A model generated the notes under the pieces. It did not search any database, was not told where the DNA came from, and was given only the letters and a program-made list of their open reading frames with translations. A program made the position numbers and the translations under genes. A stretch of DNA of 64,000 nt from NCBI RefSeq assembly GCF_014256275.1, contig NZ_JACCFE010000002.1:1736001-1800000 (forward strand), given 5' to 3'. This DNA is from Rhodococcus sp. 4CII (lineage in GTDB: Bacteria > Actinomycetota > Actinomycetes > Mycobacteriales > Mycobacteriaceae). This document shows positions 1-8,265 of this stretch, one piece after another (the first letter of the stretch is position 1; each line of letters opens with the position of its first letter).

Positions 1-813
1 GATGTAGAGGGTGGTTCCCCGCAGCTTGTCGGCGTTGACGTACGGATCGTTCGCCGCCCACAGCGGATCGTCGGCCGCACCCCACATGTTCTCGGGGTTT
101 CCGCCGAAGTCCGACACCGTGATCTCGACGAACCGGCGCGCCACCGGGTCGCTCGTCATCGCGCAGCCGCTGTACGCCCCGACGCTCTGATACAGCCCGG
201 GCCTCGAGATCGCGAGGTTGAGCACGCTGGTGGCCGACATGGACAGCCCGGCGATGGCGTTCTTCCCGCTCGTCTCCAGCGCCGAGTCGACGATGGGCGG
301 CAGTTCTCTCGTCAGGAACGTCTGCCACTTGTTCCGCCCCAGCTTCGGATCGTCGTGCTGCCAGTCGGCGTAGTAACTGGACTGCCCGCCGAACGGGATG
401 ACCACGTTGACGTTCTTGCCGGAGAAGAACTTCTCGACGTCCGCCTTCTGCTCCCAGCCGAACCGTTCGGAGTTGCCCTCGACGCCGCCCAGCATGTAGA
501 CGGTCGGGCGCTTCTGCGACGTGGCCCTGATGACGCGGACGGTGACGTCCTTGTCCATGGCGGTCGAGTGGACGGTGAGGTTCATCTGCGTGTCGCCGAC
601 CGCGGCGACCCCGACCAACCGCGAACCGTCGGGCGCCGCGTCGGCGGTGATCGATTCGATGGTCGCCAGGGGCTCGGCCGACGCGACCGTTCCGAGACCG
701 GGCGACATCAGGGTGCCCACCGCCGTCACGACAGCGGCAACCCGGCGAACCGAAACAGCGCTGCGTATCCCCCCACGAAACCGACCTCGATCCCGCGCAA
801 CGCCAACTCTCAT
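1..813 (-). CDS. Antigen 85-type mycolyltransferase / esterase, C-terminus cut by window edge
   Basis: The visible 271 residues start with a basic, then hydrophobic segment ending in VASA at about residue 46, a likely secretion signal. An alpha/beta-hydrolase follows. FGGQSSYYADW (about 141-151) and GLSMS (189-193, nucleophile Ser191) are hallmarks of the antigen 85 family, which transfers mycolic acids to trehalose and arabinogalactan in the cell envelope. The ATG is preceded by a strong GAGGGGGG ribosome-binding site. The acid and histidine of the triad and the stop lie outside the window. A related secreted esterase without acyltransferase activity is possible. Mycolyltransferases mark mycolic-acid bacteria and support the Rhodococcus assignment. 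Confidence 0.85.
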   Translation of the reverse strand, partial: MRVGVARDRGRFRGGIRSAVSVRRVAAVVTAVGTLMSPGLGTVASAEPLATIESITADAAPDGSRLVGVAAVGDTQMNLTVHSTAMDKDVTVRVIRATSQKRPTVYMLGGVEGNSERFGWEQKADVEKFFSGKNVNVVIPFGGQSSYYADWQHDDPKLGRNKWQTFLTRELPPIVDSALETSGKNAIAGLSMSATSVLNLAISRPGLYQSVGAYSGCAMTSDPVARRFVEITVSDFGGNPENMWGAADDPLWAANDPYVNADKLRGTTLYI

Positions 814-957
814 CGAGCCCCCCTCGGTAACACGCTCCGATTCTCGATGCACATCGTGCCCTGCCGGTGGTCACCGCTCGATAGCGACCCACCGAAATGC
901 GCGAGTCGAACCCCGCACCGGCCGTTGCCGTAACCCGAAGTCCCCGTGAGAGACGGC

Positions 958-963
958 TAGAAT
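958..963 (+). promoter_or_regulatory. Putative -10 hexamer of the flavohemoglobin gene
   Basis: TAGAAT fits the actinobacterial TANNNT -10 element. An ATG at 962 that could also open the downstream frame lies inside this hexamer, so it would not be transcribed from this promoter. That argues for the TTG at 1004, which has AGGGGA just upstream. No convincing -35 element is visible. Confidence 0.5.
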
Positions 964-1003
964 GCGGGAGTTCGCATCACCACGCACGCCAACAGGGGAC
1001 GGC

Positions 1004-2182
1004 TTGACACGAGATTGCCTCGATCCGCTCGTGATTTCGCGTCTGCGCGCCAGCTTTTCGTCGATCGTGTCCACCGACCAGGGACACAGTCGGCTCACGA
1101 CCACGTTCTATTCCACCCTGTTCGCCGAGCACCCCCACTTCCGAGCCCTCTTCCCGGCCGCCCTGGATCAGCAGGGTCACCGTCTGTTCCAGGCACTGCA
1201 GTTCGTGATCGACAACCTCGAAGACGCGGATCGCGTCCTCGGTTTCCTCAGCCAGCTCGGCCGTGACCACCGGAAGTACGGCGTCGAGGGCAGGCACTAC
1301 TTCGCGTCCGGCAACGCGCTGCTCGTCGCGGTGCGGAGTTCCTTCACACAGGCCATCTGGACACCGTCGCTGACCGCGGCCTGGACGGAGCTGCTCGACC
1401 TTCTCCTGCACACGATGGCCGACGCGGCCGACAACGACGACCTGCCCGCCGCGTGGGGCGCCACCGTGGTCGATCACGAACGCCGCCTCGACGACCTCGC
1501 CGTCGTCCGGCTCGAGACCGACTCCCCCATCCCCTACGGCGCGGGCCAGTACCTCAGCGCCTCGATCCCGCAGCGGCCCCGGATGTGGCGGTACCTGTCA
1601 CCGGCCATCCCCGCCAACCCGTACGGACAACTCGAGTTCCATGTGCGACGCGTGTCGGGCGGGTGGGTCAGCCCCGCCATCGTGAACGAGACGCAGGTCG
1701 GCGACCGCTGGTTGCTCAGCTCGCCGCTCGGTGGGCTCGAGGTCGACCGGGACAGCGGGCAGGACGTCCTGATGATCGGTTCGGGGACGGGCATCGCCCC
1801 GCTGCGCGCGCAGGTGATGGAGATGGCGATGCGGTCGACCAACCCGCGGGTGCACATGTTCGTGGGCGGCAAGTACCCGTGCGACCTGTACGACATCGAG
1901 ACCCTGTGGCATCTGTCGCTGAGCAATCCGTGGCTGACCGTCGTTCCCGTGTCCGAGGAGGACGAGGACCCGTGGTGGCACACGGCGCCCGCCCCCGAGG
2001 CGCCGCCGGGGTTGCATCAGCGGCTCCAGGGGCAACTCGGCCGGGTCGTTGCCCGGTTCGGGTCGTGGGCGGACCGGCAGATTCAGATCTCCGGTTCGCC
2101 GGCGATGATCAAGACCACCGTGTACGCCCTGCAGGGCGGCGGCACGCCGCTCGAACTGATCCGGCACGATCCCCTGATCTAG
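1004..2182 (+). CDS. Flavohemoglobin-like globin/FAD/NAD(P) oxidoreductase
   Basis: A three-domain protein of about 392 residues. The globin domain (about 7-145) has a B10-type Tyr36 in TFYSTLF, Gln56/57 at the distal position and the proximal His89 in LGRDHRKYG. The FAD domain has RMWRYLSPA (193-201), the flavin-binding R-x-Y-S type motif. The NAD(P) domain has MIGSGTGIAPL (257-267). Flavohemoglobins oxidise NO to nitrate using NAD(P)H and O2. The start is TTG at 1004 because AGGGGA precedes it and the globin fold begins directly after; an in-frame ATG at 962 overlaps a -10 box. It is followed by a globin-less paralogue and faces a second globin fusion. NO dioxygenase activity is inferred from architecture only. 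Confidence 0.85.
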   Translation: MTRDCLDPLVISRLRASFSSIVSTDQGHSRLTTTFYSTLFAEHPHFRALFPAALDQQGHRLFQALQFVIDNLEDADRVLGFLSQLGRDHRKYGVEGRHYFASGNALLVAVRSSFTQAIWTPSLTAAWTELLDLLLHTMADAADNDDLPAAWGATVVDHERRLDDLAVVRLETDSPIPYGAGQYLSASIPQRPRMWRYLSPAIPANPYGQLEFHVRRVSGGWVSPAIVNETQVGDRWLLSSPLGGLEVDRDSGQDVLMIGSGTGIAPLRAQVMEMAMRSTNPRVHMFVGGKYPCDLYDIETLWHLSLSNPWLTVVPVSEEDEDPWWHTAPAPEAPPGLHQRLQGQLGRVVARFGSWADRQIQISGSPAMIKTTVYALQGGGTPLELIRHDPLI

Positions 2183-2241
2183 CAGACAGCCAGCCGCCGC
2201 CCATCCGCAATCCGGTTCGACAGTCGGGAGAGCATCGCCCC

Positions 2242-2994
2242 ATGCACGCCACGCAGACCACCTGGACCAGCACTGTCGTCGAACATCATCGACTGCGGCA
2301 CGACCTCGCCGTGATCCGCCTGGTCGGAGACTACGTTCCGTTCGCGCCGGGACAGTACGTGGACGTGAGCGTGCCCCAGAACCCGCGGCTGCTGCGCAGG
2401 CTCTCCCCTGCCCTTCCACCGTCACGCGACGGAAAGCTCGAATTCCATGTGCGCACCGTCCCGGGCGGCTGGGTCAGCGGCGACATCGTCACGGAAACCT
2501 CGCCCGGCGATCAGTGGCAGATCCTCGAACCCCGCGGCACGATGACCGTCGACGAGGACGGACCGGACGTCATCATGATCGCCGGCGGCACCGGCCTGGC
2601 CCCGTTCCGGTCGATCCTCCTGGACTTGTCGCGCAGGCCGAATCCGCCGCGGGTGTTCCTGTTCACGGGAGATCGGACGCCGCGCGACCTCTACGCGTCC
2701 GACATGCTCTACCTGCTGCTGCAGAATCTGCCGTGGCTTACCGTCATTCCCGTCGTGGAGAACGTCGTGGATCCGGACTGGACCGACGAATGGTACGAGC
2801 GCACCAGAGTGGACGTGGGGTTCACCGAGGACGATCTCATCGAGGGCTCGCTGCCCGACGTCGTGACGTCATACGGTGCGTTCACCGAGCACCAGGTGCT
2901 GGTGTGCGGTTCGGCGGCGATGGTCCGCGCCACCCTCGACCGCCTCCGCGACACGGGTACGCCCACGGAGAACATTCAATTCGACCCGTACTGA
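2242..2994 (+). CDS. Globin-less FAD/NAD(P)-binding oxidoreductase, ferredoxin-reductase type
   Basis: A protein of 250 residues equal to the reductase half of the neighbouring flavohemoglobins. It has the FAD motif RLLRRLSPAL near residues 50-59, the GGWVSGDIV segment and the NAD(P) pocket GGTGLAPFRS near 115-124. No globin domain precedes it, and the ATG lies only 59 bases after the upstream globin fusion, so the two are probably co-transcribed. It could pass electrons to a separate globin or other acceptor, or modulate the neighbouring enzymes. It looks like a duplicated gene that lost its globin part. Its stop is 11 bases from the end of the convergent third paralogue. Confidence 0.8.
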   Translation: MHATQTTWTSTVVEHHRLRHDLAVIRLVGDYVPFAPGQYVDVSVPQNPRLLRRLSPALPPSRDGKLEFHVRTVPGGWVSGDIVTETSPGDQWQILEPRGTMTVDEDGPDVIMIAGGTGLAPFRSILLDLSRRPNPPRVFLFTGDRTPRDLYASDMLYLLLQNLPWLTVIPVVENVVDPDWTDEWYERTRVDVGFTEDDLIEGSLPDVVTSYGAFTEHQVLVCGSAAMVRATLDRLRDTGTPTENIQFDPY

Positions 2995-3005
2995 GCCGGG
3001 CCAGG

Positions 3006-4172
3006 TCAGTAGGTGGGGTCGTGCCGGATGTTCTCCGGCGGAGTTCCCGCCGCCTGCAACCGGAACTTGGTGGTGTTGATCATCGCCTCGGAGCCGACGA
3101 GTTGGATGTCGCGCTCGGCCCACGTTCCGAAGTCGGCGACGACCTGCCCGACCTTGCCGGTCAGCCTGCGGTGCATGCCGGGCAGCGTGGAGCTGACCGG
3201 CCCGGTGTACCACCACGGGTCCTCGTCCTCCTCGGTGACGGGGACGACGGTCAGCCACGGATTCTGCTCCGCGAGCGCCCACAGGGTGCCCAGGTCGTAG
3301 AGGTCGCAGGGGTATCGACCGGTGAAGAACAGATGGACCCTGCGGTCCTGGCCGCGTTGCGACATCTGGAGGATCTGCGCCCGCAGCGGGGCGATGCCCG
3401 TCCCCGACCCGATCATGAGCATGTCGCGACCGTTGTCGTAGCGGACCCCGAGGTCGCCGAGGGGGGATCCGATCACCCACCGCTCACCCACGAGCGTCTG
3501 GGTGACGATGGCGGGACTGACCCAGCCACCCGAGACGCGGCGGACGTGGAATTCGATGATGCCCTGGTCGTTGGCCGGGTTGGCCGGTGACAGGTACCGC
3601 CACATGCGGGGACGGGACGGAACCTGCACGCTCACGAACTGGCCGGCGGTGTACGCCATCGGTTCGTCGAGTTGGAGGCGGATGATCGAGATGTCCTTAC
3701 GGACCTGGAGGTGCTCGATCACGGTCGCACCCCACGCCGGCGGGCCGCTCTCTGCGTTGGCCGCATCCATCATGGTGGCGGCGACGACGGCGAGGACGTC
3801 GCGCCACGCCTGCTCGAGTTCGTCGGTCCACGGTTCGGTGGACGGGAACTGCTCGACCGCGGCGATCAGGGAGTTGCCGACGGCGACGTAGTGCGCGTCG
3901 CCGATTCCGTACTTGCGGTGGTCCCGGCCGAGCTGGGCGAGGTATTCGAGGATCTGCCCGGACTCCTCCTCGAGTCGCTCGATCACGTACTGGACGGCGG
4001 AGATCAGCCGGTCGCGTTGCTCGTCCATGGCCGCGGGGAAGAAGTCGCGGGCCTCGGGATACCGCGCGAACAACAGGGCATAGAAGGACCGCGAGAGTGT
4101 CTGCGGCCCGTCCGGCACGGCCGCGATAGCCTTGAAACTCGACCGGACCAGCGATATTGCCTGTGAATCCAC
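3006..4172 (-). CDS. Second flavohemoglobin-like globin/reductase fusion
   Basis: 388 residues, clearly paralogous to the protein encoded at 1004-2182. The globin domain (1-135) has Tyr31 and the proximal His85 in LGRDHRKYG. The FAD domain has RMWRYLSPAN (189-198) and the NAD(P) domain has MIGSGTGIAPLRAQ (253-266). Start is GTG at 4172 with GAGGATG upstream. The gene is convergent with the two other reductase genes and ends 11 bases from them. Two complete globin fusions plus one reductase-only copy within 3.2 kb is unusual. Expected role is NO detoxification or oxygen chemistry in the cytoplasm. Any functional split between the copies cannot be read from the sequence. Confidence 0.85.
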   Translation of the reverse strand: MDSQAISLVRSSFKAIAAVPDGPQTLSRSFYALLFARYPEARDFFPAAMDEQRDRLISAVQYVIERLEEESGQILEYLAQLGRDHRKYGIGDAHYVAVGNSLIAAVEQFPSTEPWTDELEQAWRDVLAVVAATMMDAANAESGPPAWGATVIEHLQVRKDISIIRLQLDEPMAYTAGQFVSVQVPSRPRMWRYLSPANPANDQGIIEFHVRRVSGGWVSPAIVTQTLVGERWVIGSPLGDLGVRYDNGRDMLMIGSGTGIAPLRAQILQMSQRGQDRRVHLFFTGRYPCDLYDLGTLWALAEQNPWLTVVPVTEEDEDPWWYTGPVSSTLPGMHRRLTGKVGQVVADFGTWAERDIQLVGSEAMINTTKFRLQAAGTPPENIRHDPTY

Positions 4173-4283
4173 CGCGCATCCTCGTCACCGACTGAACGCG
4201 GACCCGCCGCGAAGTACTTGGGCAGACTATAGGCGGGGACGCCACGCCGCAGACCAGGTCCCTTGTTTTCCGCTCCGCTCGTG

Positions 4284-5861
4284 CTATCCGACCGCTCGGT
4301 CTGCACTCGACCAATAGCGTGACCGCAGCGCCTTCTTGTCCAATTTTCCGAGCGGGGTCAGCGGCAGCGTGTCGACGAAGTCGATCGATTTGGGGGCGTG
4401 CACGGAGCCTTTCGCCGCGCGCACCCGTTCGACCAGATCCGCGGCGTCCACCGACTGCCCGGCGCGCAACACCACGCACGCCTTGACCGCCTCGCCCCAC
4501 TTCTCGTCCGGAACGCCGACCACCGCCACCGACGCGACCGCCGGGTGCGCCGAGATGACGTCCTCGATCTCCCGCGGGAACACGTTGAAACCGCCCGTGA
4601 CGATCATGTCCTTCTTGCGGTCGACGATCGTCATGAAACCGTCCTTGTCCTTGCGCGCGACGTCGCCCGTGTGCAGCCACCCACCCCGGAACGCCTCGGC
4701 GGTCTCGTCCGGCTTCTTCCAGTAGCCCTTCATGACCAGCGGGCCGCGGACGCAGATCTCACCGAGCTCACCCTGGGGGACCTCACGGAGGTCGTCGTCG
4801 AGCAGAGCGACGTTCAGCCACGGCACCGGACGCCCGCACGTCGCGAGCCGGCTGGGGTCGTCCGCTACGTGCTCCTCCTTCCGCAGCACCGCGATGGTCA
4901 TTCCGCATTCGGTCTGGCCGTAGAACTGGAAGAAGATCTGGCCGAACTTCTCGATGCCCTCCCGCAGCCGGGCCGGCGACATCGCCGATGCCCCGTAGAA
5001 CAGTGTCTGCAGACTCGACACGTCCCGCTTCGGCAGGTCGGGATGGTCCATCAGCAGGTAGATCATCGTGGGGACGAGCATGGTGGCCGAGATCTTGTGC
5101 TTCTCGATCGCCTCGAGGACGGCGCCGGGCTCGAACGCGGGCAGCACGATCAGCGCGCCGCCCCGCAGCAACGTCGGAATGAAGAATGCGGCGCCGGCAT
5201 GCGAGAGCGGCGTGCAGATGAGGAAACGCGGCTGGTCCGGCCACTGCCACTCGGCCATCTGGATCTGATTGAGCGTTGCACCGGACTGATAGGAGCCGAC
5301 GACGCCCTTCGGCTTGCCGGTGGTGCCGCCGGTGTAGACCATGCTGCTGTCGTCGTCGGCGGCCACGTCCGCCGCTCGCAGTCGTTGCGGGGTGAACGTC
5401 TCGGCGAGCGCGAGGATGTCGGTACCCACCTCGGACGGTCCCAACGACAACACGTTCTCGATGGACGGGGACTGCGCCACCAGCGCGGCGGCGCGCTCCT
5501 CGAAGGCGGCGGGATCGAAGATCAACGTCTGGATCTCGGCGTCGCCGACGATGTACAAGTGGTCGTCGAACGAGCCCATCGGGTTCAGCGCGCTGGCGCG
5601 GCACCCGGAGATCATGGTGGCGCCCATACTGATGAGCACCTCGGGCCTGTTCTTCGACAGCATGGCGGTGCTCGTACCCTTCCCGATCCCGAGCGAAGCC
5701 AGTGCCTGTGCAAAACAACTGATCTGATCGCGCATCTCACCGCCGGTGAGGACGATGTCGCCGAGGTAGAGCGCCGGCTTGTCGGTGTTGCGTTCCAGTG
5801 CAGTGATGAGGAGGTCTGCAGCGAAGGCGGGTCGATGCAGATCTGCGATCTCGTCGGTCAT
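4284..5861 (-). CDS. Fatty-acyl-CoA synthetase / AMP-binding ligase (FadD type)
   Basis: 525 residues, the usual length of the acyl-adenylate-forming family. The phosphate-binding motif YTGGTTGKPKG (176-186) and the later GWLHTGDVARKDKDG and DRKKDMIVTGG segments define an AMP-dependent ligase that activates a carboxylic acid as adenylate and then CoA thioester. The start is ATG at 5861, preceded by AGAAGGA; an in-frame upstream extension of 26 residues lacks such a site. The substrate (fatty acid, aromatic acid or other) cannot be told. It stands alone on the minus strand with no beta-oxidation partner beside it. Confidence 0.88.
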   Translation of the reverse strand: MTDEIADLHRPAFAADLLITALERNTDKPALYLGDIVLTGGEMRDQISCFAQALASLGIGKGTSTAMLSKNRPEVLISMGATMISGCRASALNPMGSFDDHLYIVGDAEIQTLIFDPAAFEERAAALVAQSPSIENVLSLGPSEVGTDILALAETFTPQRLRAADVAADDDSSMVYTGGTTGKPKGVVGSYQSGATLNQIQMAEWQWPDQPRFLICTPLSHAGAAFFIPTLLRGGALIVLPAFEPGAVLEAIEKHKISATMLVPTMIYLLMDHPDLPKRDVSSLQTLFYGASAMSPARLREGIEKFGQIFFQFYGQTECGMTIAVLRKEEHVADDPSRLATCGRPVPWLNVALLDDDLREVPQGELGEICVRGPLVMKGYWKKPDETAEAFRGGWLHTGDVARKDKDGFMTIVDRKKDMIVTGGFNVFPREIEDVISAHPAVASVAVVGVPDEKWGEAVKACVVLRAGQSVDAADLVERVRAAKGSVHAPKSIDFVDTLPLTPLGKLDKKALRSRYWSSADRAVG

Positions 5862-6033
5862 CTGTAATCCTTCTACTCCTGCGACGCCGGGGCGCGTGGT
5901 CCGGCGGCCTGGATTTCCTGTGTCCTGGGTCACCGACACCCTAACCGGAAACCGGAAAAACTGAAACCTGTTCCACTAACGGCCGGTGGCGATCGGCGCT
6001 CCCGGAGCGGGCACGTCCGATACCGTGTCAACC

Positions 6034-6528
6034 ATGACTCCGCAGGACAAAGTGGCTGAACGGATCTCGACGGCGGCGCGCCGCGCACACGTCTTCCTCG
6101 CGACGGCGGAATCACTCACCGGCGGCCAGATCTCGTGTCTCCTCGGCGCCGCACCCGCATCCTCCGACTGGTACCGGGGCAGCGTCGTCGCCTATTCCAG
6201 CGACGTGAAGCACCGGGTTCTGCAGGTGCCGGACGGTCCCGTCGTCAGCGAGCCCAGCGCCCGCGCGATGGCGGGCGCGGTCGCGGAACTGCTCGGCGCC
6301 GACATCGCCGTCGCCGTGACCGGTGCGGGCGGCCCCGACCCACAGGACGGGCAACCACCGGGCACCGTCTGGTTCGGGCTCTTCTCCCACGGCCGGATCG
6401 ACACCGAGATGCGCCGTTTCCCAGGTGAACCGCAGGACGTGGTGACCGCCACCACCGAGCACGCCCTGGCGCTGCTCGAGCAGGCGCTGGCCGCCGTCCC
6501 CGGTCGAGTACCTCCGCCGCCCGCGTGA
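6034..6528 (+). CDS. CinA C-terminal domain protein (nicotinamide-nucleotide amidase family)
   Basis: 164 residues, the length of a stand-alone CinA-C/PncC domain. TAESLTGGQISCLL near the N-terminus and TGAGGPDPQDGQPPGTVWFG in the middle are the family's conserved motifs. Characterised members deamidate nicotinamide mononucleotide to nicotinic acid mononucleotide in pyridine nucleotide recycling. The N-terminal molybdopterin-like half of full CinA is absent. The start is ATG at 6034; an upstream in-frame start would add 16 residues without homology. No clear ribosome-binding site was seen. It is transcribed separately from the convergent acyl-CoA ligase. Confidence 0.85.
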   Translation: MTPQDKVAERISTAARRAHVFLATAESLTGGQISCLLGAAPASSDWYRGSVVAYSSDVKHRVLQVPDGPVVSEPSARAMAGAVAELLGADIAVAVTGAGGPDPQDGQPPGTVWFGLFSHGRIDTEMRRFPGEPQDVVTATTEHALALLEQALAAVPGRVPPPPA

Positions 6529-6600
6529 ATCCGCGCGCGTAAATTCCGGCGAGTCGGGTAACCGCTCGGAAGGGCACCGTCACACCCGAGGAGGATTTCC

Positions 6601-7008
6601 GTGCCGAAGACGACCGACAGCGGCAAGCCGAAGAAGAGCGAACTCCCGGAAACTCTGAAGAAGTCGTCCGAGAAGGCGCAGCGCACGTTCGCCAAGGTGT
6701 ACGACTCCGCCATGGACCAGTACGACGACGAGGAGCGAGCGCATCGCGTCGCGTACGACGCCTTGAAGCACAGCTACGAGAAGGTCGGCGACCACTGGGA
6801 GGCCAAGAAGGAGAAGGGCCCGTCGGACGATCGCGCGAAGAGCGGCGGACCCGACGCCTCCGGGGAAACGGCCGAAGGCGTCGACGCCAACGCGAGCAAA
6901 GAACATCTGATGCACATCGCCCAGAGGCTCGACGTTCACGGCCGGTCGACCATGACCAAGGACGAACTCGTCGAGGCCATCGAGAAGACGAACCGGAGAG
7001 CTCGATGA
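6601..7008 (+). CDS. ChaB family protein with Rho N-terminal-like C-terminus
   Basis: 135 residues. The N-terminal half (about 10-75), very rich in Lys and Glu, contains ELPETLKKSSEKAQRTFAKV and matches ChaB, a small domain named as a cation transport regulator but of unclear function. The last 40 residues (EHLMHIAQRLDVHGRSTMTK) resemble the Rho N-terminal/SAP-like helical module, suggesting nucleic-acid contact. The GTG start has a perfect AGGAGG upstream. Its TGA overlaps the ATG of a small fragment ORF, so the two may be translationally coupled. Stress-related expression beside the DJ-1 family gene is plausible but not shown. Confidence 0.8.
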   Translation: MPKTTDSGKPKKSELPETLKKSSEKAQRTFAKVYDSAMDQYDDEERAHRVAYDALKHSYEKVGDHWEAKKEKGPSDDRAKSGGPDASGETAEGVDANASKEHLMHIAQRLDVHGRSTMTKDELVEAIEKTNRRAR

Positions 7009-7133
7009 AAGCCATGACGTGGCAGGTCGATTCGTTCGCCACCCACGAGCTGCCGCTGGACCGTGCCCCGCACGCGTACGAGATCTTCCAGAAGAGGGAA
7101 GACGGCGCGGTGAAGATCCTGTTGAAACCGTAA
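7005..7133 (+). pseudogene. Remnant: C-terminal tail of a zinc-type alcohol dehydrogenase
   Basis: A 42-codon frame begins at an ATG overlapping the stop of the ChaB gene (ATGA). Its product reads FATHELPLDRAPHAYEIFQK and ends in VKILLKP. This matches the extreme C-terminus of medium-chain zinc alcohol or formaldehyde dehydrogenases, where a T-H-x-L-P-L-x-x-A-x-x-A-Y motif closes the fold. The catalytic and NAD-binding domains are missing, so this is best read as a leftover of a deleted dehydrogenase gene. Translation as a short coupled peptide remains possible. Confidence 0.65.
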
Positions 7134-7153
7134 TCCCTGGAGAGGAATTACTC

Positions 7154-7717
7154 ATGACATCCACCGAGACACTTCGCGGTCGGAAGGTCGCGATCCTGGC
7201 CACCGACGGCGTCGAGGAAGTCGAACTCGTCGAACCCCGGAAGGCCGTGGAGGACGCCGGCGCGGAGGTTCGGCTGATCTCGTTGTCCCCCGGCAGGATC
7301 CAGGCCATGAAGTCGGACGTGAACGAGGCCGGCACGTATCCTGTCGATGCCGTCGTCGGCGACGTGTCCGTCGCCGACTTCGACGCGCTGATCCTGCCCG
7401 GCGGCACCACGAACCCCGATCACCTCCGGATGGACGGGGCGGCGGTCGGCTTCGTCCGCGACTTCGTCAATGCCGGCAAACCGGTGGGAGTGATCTGCCA
7501 CGGACCCTGGACCCTGGTCGAGGCGGACGTCGTCCGCGGTCGCACGCTCACCTCGTATCCCAGCGTGCGCACCGACATCCGCAACGCCGGCGGAACCGTC
7601 GTCGACGAGGAAGTGGTGGTGGACAACGGCTTGGTGTCGAGCCGCAACCCGCACGACCTGCCCGCGTTCTGCGCGAAGATCGTCGAGGAATTCGCCGAGG
7701 GTCGCCACCCGCGGTGA
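7154..7717 (+). CDS. DJ-1/PfpI family protein
   Basis: 187 residues with the DJ-1/PfpI fold. GRKVAILATDGVEEVEL near the N-terminus, ALILPGGTTNPDHLR in the middle, and the nucleophile elbow VGVICHGPWTLVEADV with the reactive Cys followed by His. Members include intracellular proteases, deglycases and general stress proteins; the reaction here is not certain. ATG at 7154 follows GGAGAGGAA. It sits 20 bases after the dehydrogenase remnant and probably belongs to the transcript that starts with the ChaB gene. Its stop abuts the convergent DUF4383 gene. Confidence 0.88.
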   Translation: MTSTETLRGRKVAILATDGVEEVELVEPRKAVEDAGAEVRLISLSPGRIQAMKSDVNEAGTYPVDAVVGDVSVADFDALILPGGTTNPDHLRMDGAAVGFVRDFVNAGKPVGVICHGPWTLVEADVVRGRTLTSYPSVRTDIRNAGGTVVDEEVVVDNGLVSSRNPHDLPAFCAKIVEEFAEGRHPR

Positions 7718-8194
7718 TCAGTCCATCGGCGAGTGTGGTCGGGTCGGGTCCGTTGCGGGCGTAGACCCGACCCGCGCCGTGAAGAACCCGAGCGCGACCA
7801 TTCCGGCGCCGAGCCCGAAATGCAGCCAATTGTCAGCCGTGTTGACCGGCACGAAATTCGCCGCACTGGCCTGGTCGACGATCAGCCCGTAGATCCACAG
7901 AACGAGATAGATGACACCGCCGACGATCAGGTACAGGCGCGCAGCGTGCACCGTCCGGGCAAACGCGATACCGGCGACACCGAATATCAGGTGAACGACG
8001 TTGTGCAGCACCGAAACCTGGAAAACTGCCAGCAGCATCGCGCCCGAATGGTGCCCGGCGCCGCCGAGCAGGTCGTAGTCTGCCGTGATGCCGGGAACGA
8101 ACCCGAGGATCCCGACCAGGAGGAATACCGCGCCCACGACGAGAGCAGCGATCTGTACCGGTGACTGCGTCCGCGACGACTCACGCGTACCCAT
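7718..8194 (-). CDS. DUF4383 integral membrane protein
   Basis: 158 residues with four hydrophobic segments: about 14-36, 52-78 (containing the conserved HNVVHLIFGVAG), 84-106 and 122-140. The pattern and the HNVVHL motif fit DUF4383, a family of four-helix membrane proteins common in mycolic-acid actinobacteria. Function is unknown. Start ATG at 8194 with GGAAGGG upstream. Its stop lies directly next to the convergent DJ-1 gene, leaving no room for a separate terminator. Confidence 0.82.
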   Translation of the reverse strand: MGTRESSRTQSPVQIAALVVGAVFLLVGILGFVPGITADYDLLGGAGHHSGAMLLAVFQVSVLHNVVHLIFGVAGIAFARTVHAARLYLIVGGVIYLVLWIYGLIVDQASAANFVPVNTADNWLHFGLGAGMVALGFFTARVGSTPATDPTRPHSPMD

Positions 8195-8265
8195 TGCTCT
8201 GCCCTTCCTTCGCGATCGACTGGCCTCCGATTACCCGTGCGCGAAGACGTCAACCGCCGGTGTCG

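Noticed and set aside
962..1003. ATG at 962 as start of the first flavohemoglobin
   Set aside because: It lies inside a good -10 hexamer (958-963), and the paralogue at 4172 starts where the TTG at 1004 would.
4398..5867. 489-residue plus-strand frame antisense to the acyl-CoA synthetase
   Set aside because: A codon-bias shadow rich in His/Arg/Asp with no recognisable domain, while the minus strand has a complete AMP-binding enzyme.
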